Source of the DNA: Synaphobranchus kaupii
Lineage: Eukaryota > Chordata > Actinopteri > Anguilliformes > Synaphobranchidae
Length of the DNA stretch: 64,000 bases
Direction of reading: 5' to 3'
NCBI GenBank assembly: GCA_029718625.1
Contig: CM056387.1
Location: 32,868,105-32,932,104, forward strand
The notes beneath the pieces were generated by a model. The model made no database searches, had not been told where the DNA came from, and saw only the letters and a list, made by a program, of their open reading frames with translations. Position 1 is the first letter of the stretch; the number at the start of each line of letters is the position of its first letter. The translations under genes and the position numbers were made by a program. Of this stretch, positions 20,133 to 29,499 are shown in pieces.

Positions 20133-21839
20133 CTTCAATTCAATTGCTTCAGTAAGATATCCAATAATGAAATGTACTGGATTCTCTTTCAGAGGAACTA
20201 GAAATGTAAATTTGGCGTCTTTCGCAGGTTGGGGTTTAACTTTTCTTTTGCGGGAGATATAGCACGTACATTGTCAGAAAAAGTAGTACGATGCGGGTTT
20301 GTTTTTGTTCACTAAGGTACAATTTCTGTAAATGCTCCCTCATTGGGTCAAATTTGTACCTGTGAATACTAATCTAACAGGATAAACCATAAAATGGGTG
20401 CACCTTTGAGTGTAATGCCAGACCCAGCTGTAAGGGGCCAGTAATGGATATGGAGAGGGAGGGGCTTCTGCACTCAGCCAATCACAGCAGCTCAGTATTC
20501 TTCCAATGCATTATGTGTGTGCACTGTTCATCCTCTCTGCTCTCTGTCCCACCTGTTTTAAAAGAAGCTGAGGGACAGCATTACACAGATATCACCTTAA
20601 TTTATTAATAACTGTCAGAACATATTCAGACTGGCAGCCCCTCTTCATACCAACACATTCATATTTTTTGCTTTGGCTGAAGCAGTGTTGTGGCAACATG
20701 AGAGAAACATTGTGAGAATGTTGCCAATGCTGCTCTCCCGTTCCCATCCATACCAGTCTGTAGCCAGCATTATAATTAGATTTCTATTGCAATATGGCAA
20801 TGTTATTGCAACATTACAGTAACATTACTTGCGGTCTGGTTTAGCCCCCTCACACCTGCAGGTCTATAAGCAGACATGGGACTGTGCTTCTGAGTTGTGA
20901 AAGGAGCTAAAATCACTCCGTCATTTGCATGACGCTATAAATAAAGTGTGTGAATCCTGCAGGTGTGTCTCAGTTTCAGTAGCGGGGCTGTCTCTCTGTC
21001 GCCCTCTGCTGGATCAGCTTGGCTCGACCTGCAGCACCAGCTCATTCAAGCAGCCCCCTGCACAACCAACACACAATGCTTTCCTAACATTTCAGTCACA
21101 TTGTAGCAGTATTGCAGGAATGTGATAGTAATGTTGTGAGTGGAATATGCGTCAGAGACCCATCTGAGACTAATTCAAGTGTTCATTTACAATTGCATTT
21201 GACAATTTCTGAGTCACCCAATAGGCTAACCTTTTATTCCTAAATATTAAAAATCTGCGATGAAACATCTCATTTTAGAGCCTGAGGTAAGTGAAAGTTT
21301 GTGAAGTTTAAAACCTGTATGGAAAAGTGCCACCGGAATCACCCACAAAAAATGAAAAATAAAAAAAGATGTATATTTTCTTACATTTTATACAGCTGCC
21401 AGACACACATGACCACACATAACACCTATGTATACAGAGTTGGCACAGGACTTTTGCATGTTTACCATTTAATCCCAACCAATGAGGAAAAGTCATATCG
21501 TGGGAAGATGAAACAATTTGGTTAACTGGTTTTTAAGAGACGTCAAACATTGCATCGGGAAAAATATGAGGATTAATGGATCTATTAAGTGCAGTAAAAA
21601 GGGAGACCAGCAGACCTTGTGGCTCTCCATGACCAGGGTTGCAGAACTTTGCTTTTGATACTGATAAACAGTATCTGTGTTGTGTGATAATGTCCTCTCT
21701 CTAATTTTCACACAAAGATTGAATCAGTAAACTGCTAAACAACAGCACAGCCTTGATTTAATTTTGTAATATTTTTGCCTGTAAAAAACAAATGCATGAA
21801 AAACTAATAAAACGCAACATATTTAAACATGCAACGGTC
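20133..21839. other. Region between Tc1 remnant and C gene, with a V-promoter relic
   Basis: No gene recognised. At 20414-20485 there is a relic of the V promoter ('gacccagctgtaaggggccagtaatgg', 'gagggaggggcttctgcactcagccaatcac') with no leader exon beside it. The TATA-like box is mutated (CTGTAAGG). Confidence 0.5.
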
Positions 21840-21845
21840 TTTATT
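21840..21845 (-). terminator. Poly(A) signal of the C gene
   Basis: AATAAA on the minus strand, about 220 bp past the C-exon stop codon; the only good candidate close by. Confidence 0.6.
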
Positions 21846-22062
21846 GAATATCTTACCCTACACACAATCCAAGCACAAAGATAAAAAAACGAAATGGACA
21901 ATATAACGTTAAACGTGAACGTTTTCTCCTGAAATATTCTTTAGGTAGGCTATTGCAATAAATCATTTTGCAGACAATGGGTGGCTAGAACTAATACAGA
22001 TGGAAAAGCAAGCTGATGAAAATAAAATAAAAAAATTAATTGCGTCACATAACAGCTACAAT

Positions 22063-22382
22063 TTACTCACTACAATCAGACTTTTTGAGACTTTTCTCAG
22101 ATTTTGTAGACCCGACAGATACTTTACAGGTAAAGACGCGGTCGCTAATCCATTCGGAGGACTTGATGGTTAAGAAGCTGCTTAAACCGAAGGTTTTGTC
22201 CGGTTTCTGTTCGGCGGCGCTGGTGAAAACCCCGCCAGTAACTGGACTCCCGTTCGATGTCCAGCTGACATCAGCGAACCAAACAGACATCTGCGCCAGG
22301 CACACCAGCGTGACTTTGTCTGTCTTCAGCTCCTCGCTGGATGGAGGCAGGAGAGAGAGTGTAGGCGCAGCAAGAGAAGAGT
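22063..22382 (-). CDS. Immunoglobulin light-chain constant region exon
   Basis: A single C exon: acceptor TTTTTCAG directly before 22382, stop TAA at 22063-22065. The phase-1 start completes an Asp codon begun by the final G of J, giving DSSLAAPTLSLLPPSSEEL. The 106 residues hold the Ig-fold Cys pair (about 28 and 86), Trp 41 and the penultimate-region Cys 104 (SDCSE end) expected to bond to a heavy chain. PPSSEEL, TLVCL, the GSPV..GV stretch and the Cys-Ser-Glu end look lambda-like, but fish isotypes are hard to tell apart by eye. It lies 1.1 kb downstream of J and is the only C in the window. Confidence 0.93.
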
Positions 22383-23044
22383 CTGAAAAAGAATAAATTG
22401 TTGGGATCGGCTTCGCATACTGAACGCTATAACACGCGTTATGTAAAATAAAAGCTTCACGCAAAAGAGAATATTTTATGGATAGCCTACAGATCCAATA
22501 CAAGAACTCTAACCTCTGCAACCGAACATTCCAGCGAACCTTTATTTTCACCAACATTAAGTGACTGAAAATTCGACTGAACGAAGTTTTCTACTACTGG
22601 TCATTTCTATCACGTTATTTGCAACCAATTATTTTGCAGCCAATATACATATTATTGTTCCAAAGAAATCAGACAGTGTTCTGACATACTGTGGATTAAT
22701 AGCCTTTCTAACTTCGTATCTCACATATATTCAATAATTTAATTCAGTTGTTAGCTACCGTGAAAGATTATTAGTTCATTAAAATGGTTTATATAGGCAA
22801 ATCTTTCAAAATGTAGTCAACGGACAATAACTTGCCCTGCATTTTTTCAAATTCAATATGACATGGCAGTTATCGACTACAACAAAATTCACAAACAAAA
22901 TTTAACTATTACAGAAACATTTTTTTTTTCCAAACGTAATTAGTAACACAATGATTATTGAAAGCAAAGTAGCCTACATGGTATTTTATGCATCTAAAAA
23001 ATATATAAAATTAAATATGAGGAGAAGCAAATTAAACACCTATT
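22383..23044. other. J-C intron, C-proximal part
   Basis: AT-rich intron between C and J; no gene or clear enhancer motif that I can support. Confidence 0.6.
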
Positions 23045-23280
23045 GATTACATTACATTATAGGCATTTAGCAGACACTCTTATCCAGAGTGACTCACACA
23101 ACTTCTTATTACATTTATCCATTTATACAGCTGGATATATACTGAAGCAATTCAGGTTAAGTACCTTGCTCAAGGGTACAACGGCAATGTCCTACCTGGG
23201 AATCGAACCTGCAACCTTTCGGTTACAAGTCCAGTTCCTTAATTATAAGGAATTATACTACACTGCCGCCACAATCTATC
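23045..23280 (-). repeat. tRNA-derived SINE in the J-C intron
   Basis: Read on the minus strand it has a tRNA-like head with a B box (GGTTCGATTCCC), then a body ending in a tail motif like 'ctctggataagagtgtctgc' near 23070-23100. This is a common fish SINE layout. It is not a functional tRNA gene. Confidence 0.7.
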
Positions 23281-23486
23281 TTCTATTGAGAAGTACTTTT
23301 CTTTCTGGTGTGAAGCATGGAACTTGTATCTCAACAGTGAATTGTAACAGATACACACAGAACTGCATTTGATAAATTGTCAAACCTCCTTTTAAAATCC
23401 AACAGTTTATGACAGACAAAAAAATCACAATGGCATTGAAATCTGCATATTGAAAAGAGTTTTCAAAGAAATGAAAAGAGACTCAC

Positions 23487-23520
23487 CAGTGACAGTCAGC
23501 TTCGTTCCTTGGCCGAATAC
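23487..23520 (-). CDS. IgL joining segment J
   Basis: The 34-bp J segment encodes VFGQGTKLTVT plus one base (G) before a GTGAGT splice donor. It carries the FGxG motif that ends the V domain. Its phase matches the C exon (G plus AC gives Asp). Its 5' end abuts a 23-spacer RSS. V4 (RSS 2.9 kb upstream) is the nearest V in usable orientation. Confidence 0.95.
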
Positions 23521-23559
23521 CACAGTGATACAGATGATGTACACCCCCGTACAAAAACC
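23521..23559 (-). promoter_or_regulatory. J recombination signal, 23-bp spacer
   Basis: Plus-strand order from J outwards: heptamer CACAGTG (23521-23527), a 23-bp spacer (23528-23550), nonamer ACAAAAACC (23551-23559). The spacer recurs exactly at 46771-46793, where no J remains. Confidence 0.96.
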
Positions 23560-23659
23560 TCAGCTCAGTTTGAGTACAGTAAGAGGGAACTGAAACACAC
23601 AGCAAACACAACTCTGAGCTCCGTACATCACGTCTATAATTCCCAATCAGAAAACACCA

Positions 23660-24060
23660 TATAAATATATACAGCACATCAGTAATTCCCTATCAGAAGC
23701 ATCCTGTAAATATCCACAGCACATCTCTAATTCCTGAAGAGAACCCACATGTAAATCTCTAGCACATCTGTAATTCCCTATCATAACCCAAATGTAAATC
23801 TGTACAGCACATCTCTAATTCCAGAACATAATCCCATATGTAGCCTAAATCTCAAGAACACATCTGTAATTCCCTAACAGAACTCACATGTACATATCTG
23901 CACATCTGTATTGTACAGTACATCAGTAATTCCCTATCAGAAGCATCCTGTAAATATCCACAGCACATCTGTAATTCCCTATCAGAAACATCCTGTAAAT
24001 ATCCACAGCACATCTGTAATTCCTGAATAGAATCCACATGCAAATCTGCAGCACATCTGG
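23660..24060. repeat. Imperfect ~45-bp tandem repeats upstream of J
   Basis: About eight degenerate units with the core 'agcacatctgtaattccctatcag' followed by 'catgtaaatatc'-like text. A shorter version of the array is at about 46858-47070, on the J-flank side of the signal joint. Confidence 0.75.
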
Positions 24061-24800
24061 TCTTGTGTGGCCCTTTCTTCACTTGGAGCCACGCCCCTCT
24101 AATGCCCTGCATTTACCTGTACGGCCCTGATGGCAAATGATGGAGCTCATAATCTTATTCAATTTGTCTCTGGAAAAGAGTTGCTATCATTCAATTAAAT
24201 AATATTTAAATTTTTTGGTGATCCCTGTGATGGCTTTTTAAACCAAACCAGGTTATTGATTCTTTAACTGGCTTAATAGTTCCTCCCTGTCCACCACAGC
24301 TGATATCTGATACAAAATGGCTGTTGTGCATCACCCAGTGCAGGTTGAGGTCAGTTTACCTCTTTCAGTGTGAAGTGCTTTGATATGAGGTCACACAAGG
24401 TGTTGTATAATGAAATGCAATCCAATGGGAATTAAAATTATTCAATACTCTTTACTTACTATATCTATGGGAATAATTGAATAATATTAAGTATAATTTT
24501 GATTAAAAGCAGTCTCCCTTTTACTGCAGCTAAAGGGAGTGAATTATTATAAGCAAAGCAACTCATTATATATTTAGTGCTGTATCCTCTTTTCATAATG
24601 AGACTTGTAATATTTTAATCTGGCATATACAGTCAGAGCTGCAGACATATGTGTATCCTGGTCTGAATCTACATTTGTAAGCAATATTATTCCACACGTG
24701 GTATGTTACAAATACATACTGACATTTCATTTTCATTTTTGAACAATGAGTTTTGGAAATTATGACAATTAAATTATTTTTTATGAATTGATACTTGTGG
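24061..24800. other. V4-J intergenic sequence
   Basis: Non-coding, AT-rich. It is duplicated at about 47080-48066, where a (CA)n-containing insert has been added. No gene seen. Confidence 0.6.
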
Positions 24801-26228
24801 TGTAATGTTCCGCTCCATTCCTGTTCGTTTTCCGTGTTTTCCTGTTTTCCCTCCGTGTCATGTTGGATCCCTTTGTCCGTGTTTTCCCCGCTGCTACGGA
24901 CTAGGCGTTTCCTTCCCTGACTTGTTCGTCTGGTTTTCTTTATTTACTTCCGCCTTTCACTCCTCTCCCTCTCGTTGCATGCATTCCTCACCTGGTGTTT
25001 AGTAATCACTCCCGTTTAATTTCCACACCTGCGCCTTATTTAGGTTTTTATTAACGTCACTATTTATACCCACGGCTGGCTGCCAATCGGGGCCAGTTCG
25101 TTAACTATCCTCACTCTGTGTTTATGTTTGTCGTTCGTGGTCTTCTACGGTTCTGCTCGCTTGGTTGTGGGAATTCTATCCCCTTACAGCGTGTAGTTCG
25201 TCCGAAACTTCAGTTTGGTAGTTACCCTCCGTGAAATTCCTGTGTTTCATGCAGCTAACCTGTTTTCCCTCTAAACCTCCAGTTACCCAGTCTGCCGTGG
25301 CAGTGTTCGTTCTCCCTGTGTTTGTTTTGTGTGTTGCGGTACCTCCACCTTCAGCTCACGTAGGATTCCGTGTGGCACTCCGATCCTGGCTACCCTCCAG
25401 TTGTTCCTGTCCGGCCGAAGCCGCCTACAACGTCTTCGGTTACGGTTCCGAGAGCTCTGGAGACCAGCCAGATCCTACCGGACCTACCTAAGCTACGCCG
25501 CACTACCCAGCTCTGCCATCCAGTGAGAACCTCCCGGTCCTTCCCGTGCCTACTCCCAAACTAATCCCCCTCTGTTTTGTTTTGACCAGTACCGGTGTAG
25601 TCATCCCGGTCCAGTTCCAGTCCTGCCGTAGTGAGTCGCCCACCTACCTGTTCCAGTCCAGTCCAGGTGTGAGTTGTGCACCTACCGATCCAGTCCAGTT
25701 CCGGCTTGGAACAAACCTGTTCCTGAACCCATTGTCCAGAGTGGACCTCCCGGTCCAGTTCCAGTCCAGTCCAGGTGTGAGTTGTGCACCTACCGATCCA
25801 GTCCAGTTCCGGCTTGGAACAATCCGTTCCTGACCGCGTTTCCTGAGTGGACCTCCCGGTCCAGTTCCAGTCCAGTCCAGGTGTGAGTTGTGCACCTACC
25901 GATCCAGTCCAGTTCCGGCTTGGAACAATCCGTTCCTGACCGCGTTTCCTGAGTGGACCTCCCGGTCCAGTTCCAGTCCAGTTCAGGTGTTGCCTACGCC
26001 TGTAGTCCAGTCCAGTTCCGGCTTGGAACCCGTTCCGGATCTTCCGTTCCAGCTCCGGCTTGGAGCAGTCCGTTCCGGGCTTCCTGGTATTACCCTGTGT
26101 GATAACGTGTTTGCCTTTCCTGTACAGTTTTGGGACTACCCCAACACTTAATTTATTAAAAACCCCTTCTCTGTGAATCTGTCTCCTGGTCGTTGCACTT
26201 GGGTTCGTCTCGTATTGGGTTCGTAACA
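24801..26228. mobile_element. Solo LTR with internal minisatellite
   Basis: A 1428-bp insert starting TGTAATG and ending GTAACA, flanked by a 5-bp duplication TGTGG (24796-24800 and 26229-26233). The paralogous site at about 48060-48070 lacks it. The sequence is C/T-rich with chance open frames on both strands that I do not regard as genes. TG...CA ends and the 5-bp duplication fit a solo LTR; family unknown. Confidence 0.65.
25640..25990. repeat. ~107-bp tandem repeat inside the LTR
   Basis: Three successive units carry 'ggtgtgagttgtgcaccta', with starts near 25669, 25777 and 25881 (spacing 106-108 bp), each surrounded by 'ggtccagttccagtccag'. The open frames spanning it are by-products of the repeat. 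Confidence 0.85.
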
Positions 26229-26429
26229 TGTGGGCCAGTTTGGGAGCCTTTTAATTAAGTTATTGAATGCATTCTGAAATATGGAATGTAAATGTTTGTA
26301 CTGGGGAACAAATACTACTGAGCATTCTTACTATTCTACTGATGAAATGGCTTCTCGGTCTGAGAGATCCTGTTTTACAGGAGAAAATTAGATTTCTGAA
26401 GCAGCTTTAAAGCAGAAGTGAAGCTCAGA

Positions 26430-26457
26430 GGTTTTTGTCATGGTGTGAATCACTGTG
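26430..26457 (-). promoter_or_regulatory. V4 recombination signal, 12-bp spacer
   Basis: Minus strand: heptamer CACAGTG (26451-26457), 12-bp spacer, nonamer ACAAAAACC (26430-26438). Confidence 0.95.
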
Positions 26458-26925
26458 ATACGTACTCTTTAGCAGAGTCATCCCATGTGCTACAGTAATA
26501 CACTGCTGAGTCTCCTGCCTTCACATTAGTAATTATTAACTGATAATCTGTGTCACTCTGGGCTGTGGAGGTAAAGCGGCTGGAGGAGAAACCAGCTCCA
26601 TAGTTATTAGGAGAGCTGTGAGAGTGATAGAAACGCAGCACATACTGAGGAGCACTGCCTGGAACCTGCTTGTACCAGGAAACATATTGATTTTCATCTC
26701 GGGCAATATTACAGTCCATTGTGGCTTTCTGCTGTTTATTCACACTCAGCACTGAGGGTTTCTGTGTTAAAACCTTCTGGCCACTGACACCTGTGAAAGC
26801 AACAAAAGGAGAACATATTATCAAATCCTTTAAAAAAACAACTGATCCATACCTCAATGATGACAAATGCACATTAATTTCTTACATGAGAGCACAGTGA
26901 TGATAGTGCAGAGTGTCCCCAGCAT
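26458..26925 (-). CDS. IgL variable segment V4, intact and divergent
   Basis: Leader exon 26886-26925 and V exon 26458-26790 (acceptor CACAG, unlike CCCAG elsewhere). The mature domain starts QKVLTQKPSVLSVNKQQKA, so framework 1 differs from all other V copies here. CDR1 (ARDENQYVSW) is longer and CDR2 has an extra residue (SHSSPNNYGAG). The Cys pair, WYKQVPGSAPQYVLRFYH and SAVYYCSTWDDSAKEYV are intact. It is the V closest to J in correct transcriptional order (V4-J-C on the minus strand), so it is the best candidate to rearrange in this block. Promoter boxes at 27016-27070. Confidence 0.93.
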
Positions 26926-26929
26926 GTTG

Positions 26930-27718
26930 TCAGTGTGTGGTGTGAACGGCCCTTACTGTCCAGCTGAGAGATGAGCAGGTTGGAGTGTGAGGAGAGGAGA
27001 GGCTGCAGGATCCAGCTATAAGGGGCCAGTCAGGGAGATGGAGAGGGAGGAGCTTCTGTAATCAGCCAATCAAGGTTTTCCAACAAAAGGGTTCAGGCAA
27101 TCCGCTGATCTGAGCAGACTTCATTAAACGAGTCAAATTGGAGATGAGGCCTTTTGCACATCTGTGACAAGTTATTCAAATGTTTTTCAACCAATAGGAG
27201 TGTGTGAACATCCTGTAGCTTGAGTCAAAACCTCAGATGAGACAAAATATAGACATTCTGTTTCTGTGTTTATTTGTATTATTCATAAGGACATTGATCA
27301 GATCTATGCCATAGTTATTAAATAATATATGTTAGTGTCAGGACTTTCACATTAATTAGTGAAAGTTTTGTTTGCCCTGGGTAATGCAGGCTTTCATCAG
27401 TGAATGTTCTTTCCAGCATTATAGAGACACAGAGATTATGTACTGGATTGGTAGTGTAACATAATGATTAGGTAACTTTAACTCCAATGTTGCAGGTATG
27501 ATTCCTATGCATGACACTGCAATTACACCCTTAGGCAAGTTACTAAGCTTGTGTGAAGCACAAAAGCATTCAGCATGATTCAGGCAGTATTTCTTCACAT
27601 ACAGAATATGTTTACTGACATGGCTGAGATCCTAGTTCAGTTTCAGTGAGTTCACATCCTGCCTCTGAGCTTGAACTCCTTTATGAAGCAGCTTTAATGC
27701 AGAAGTGAAGCTCAGAGG
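26930..27718. other. V4 promoter flank and V5 3' flank, with uninterrupted SINE site
   Basis: It holds the V4 promoter, AT-rich flank duplicated at 4045-4498, and a SINE-like stretch (about 27445-27560). That stretch is the uninterrupted counterpart of the site where the Gypsy element sits ('gacactgcaattacaccctta'). Confidence 0.65.
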
Positions 27719-28070
27719 TTTTTGTCATGGTGTGAAATCTGGAGGAGAGTCCAGCTCCATATGTGGGAGAGCTGTGAGTGCGGTGGAAATACAGCACAAA
27801 CTGAGGAGCACTGCCTGGAACCTGCTTGTACCAGAGAGCAGACCAACCAGTCACAGTCCCAAGGTTACAGTCCATAGTGGCCGTATCTCCTTTACTCACT
27901 GTTCGAACAGGAGGCTTCTGTGTCACCACTGTCACTCCACTCACACCTGGGAAACAAGGGGTTGTTCACAGTTACATGATTAATATATGTACAAAATTTC
28001 AAATGAAATTAGTGAGTAGTGGATTCTTACATGAGAGCACAGTGATGAGAGTGCAGAGTGTCCCCAGCAT
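27719..28070 (-). pseudogene. IgL variable pseudogene V5, 3' part deleted
   Basis: The leader exon (28031-28070) and the 5' part of the V exon (to 27946) are normal through TMDC, WYKQVPGSAPQFVLYFHR and YGAG. At about 27738 the sequence jumps from framework 3 straight into the RSS spacer. CDR3, most of framework 3 and the heptamer are gone; the nonamer (27719-27727) and part of the spacer remain. It cannot recombine or encode a V domain. Confidence 0.9.
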
Positions 28071-28374
28071 GTTGTCAGTGTGTGGTGTGAACGGCCCTTA
28101 CTGTCCAGCTGAGAGATGAGCAGGTTGGAGTGTGAGGAGAGACGGTGATATTGGCTATAAGGGGAAATGTAAAGGGAGGAGCTTCTGCACTCAGCCAATC
28201 AGTTTTCCAAAGGAAGGGTTGAGCCAATCAGCTGCTCTTATTAGGAGACTTGTCTTGAAATATGATAAATGGACAAGGTAATTAGTGAGAGCTTTGTGTG
28301 CCCTGGGTAATGTGTACTTTAATCAGTGAATGTTCTTTAAAACATTGTAGTGAGAGAGAGATTATGTAAAGGAG

Positions 28375-28600
28375 GGGCACTGTAGCACAATGGTTATGAA
28401 ACTGGGCTTTTGAAAGTTCTTGGTTGAATTCCCAGGTGGGGAACTACAGTTGTACCCTTGATCAAGGTACTTAAGGTGCCTAATTCGCTTCATTAAATAT
28501 CCAGCTGTGTAAATATACTGTATGTAAAGAATGTAAGATGTACATGTCACTCTAGACAAGAGCATCTGCTGAACGCCTTAAATATCAATGTAATGTGCTG
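28375..28600 (+). repeat. tRNA-derived SINE
   Basis: Head 'gcactgtagcacaatggttatgaaactgggc' with a degenerate B box ('ggttgaattccc'), then the common tail 'ctctagacaagagcatctgctgaa'. A paralogous copy is at 44275-44490 in the V8 block. Confidence 0.7.
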
Positions 28601-28997
28601 GGTTTTTTTGTTTCAGAAGAAATATAAATGTACTTGTGATTGGTGTTGTCAGCAGGTGGGGATGTATCTTTTCTTTTCGGGAGATATAGGCTGGTACATA
28701 GAGAACTACCTCATGGATTGACTGGTTTGTATTGAGTCAGATACAGAGAACAGTGTAGTTACTGCAGAGGACAAATACATGATCACTTTACTGACTGTTG
28801 TTATTTTCTGTTTTTTTTTTGCTGACTGTCTCTTTTGTTGCTTGTAGTTTTCTTCAGCTTTGGACACTGGAGACTTTTCTCTGTTAGCATTACTCTGTAG
28901 ATGAAGAGGCTCCATGGCTGAGAGATCCTGGTTCAGCTTGAGTAAATGGACATCTTCTCTGCTTTCTGTAGCTTTAAAGCAGAAGTGAAGCGCAGAG

Positions 28998-29025
28998 GTT
29001 TTTTGTCATGGTGTGAATCACTGTG
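28998..29025 (-). promoter_or_regulatory. V6 recombination signal, 12-bp spacer
   Basis: Minus strand: heptamer CACAGTG (29019-29025), 12-bp spacer, nonamer ACAAAAAAC (28998-29006), altered by one extra A. Confidence 0.9.
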
Positions 29026-29355
29026 ATACGAACTCTTTAGCAGAGTTATCCCATGTGTTACAGTAATACACTGCTGAGTCTCCTGCCTCCACATTGACAA
29101 TTATTAACTGACAGTCAGAATTAGTCTGACATTTAGAAGAGAAGTGACTGGAGGAGAATCCAGCTCCATATGTGGGAGAGCTGAAGGTGCGGTAGAAATA
29201 CAGCACAAACTGAGGAACTCCACCTGGAACCTGCTTGTACCAGTAAGCAGGGTAATCAGTCACAGTCCCAAGGTTACAGTCCATAGTGGCCGTATCTCCT
29301 TTACTCACTGTCAGAACAGGAGGCTTCTGTGTCACCACTGTCACTCCACTCACAC
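29026..29355 (-). pseudogene. IgL V6 exon without leader or promoter
   Basis: The V exon is open from VSGVTVV to NTWDNSAKEFV with both Cys, WYKQ and an RSS. Ten bases into the upstream intron (about 29365) the V-block homology stops and SINE/LINE sequence begins. No leader exon or promoter is found before the LINE fragment. It could still donate to gene conversion or recombine, but would lack a signal peptide, so I call it a non-functional V. Its 3' flank matches the left side of the signal joint at 46.7 kb. Confidence 0.8.
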
Positions 29356-29499
29356 CTGGGAAATAGGTTTGGGTCTGGGTTAAATTTGAAGGCGGGAACC
29401 TGACTTGCTTCAATAAATATGCAGCTGTATAAAAAGATTCCATGTAAAAAATAATGTAAGCTGTTTTAATAACTCTGGATAATCATCCCTGCTGAATAC

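Noticed and set aside
25561..26229. Long open frame (222 codons) on the minus strand and frames on the plus strand
   Set aside because: They arise from a C/T-rich 107-bp tandem repeat inside a solo LTR; no conserved domain and no conserved start.
28375..28450. tRNA genes at SINE heads (also 4424, 23240, 44275)
   Set aside because: tRNA-like promoters are present, but the acceptor stem and anticodon arm do not form a plausible mature tRNA, and SINE bodies follow.
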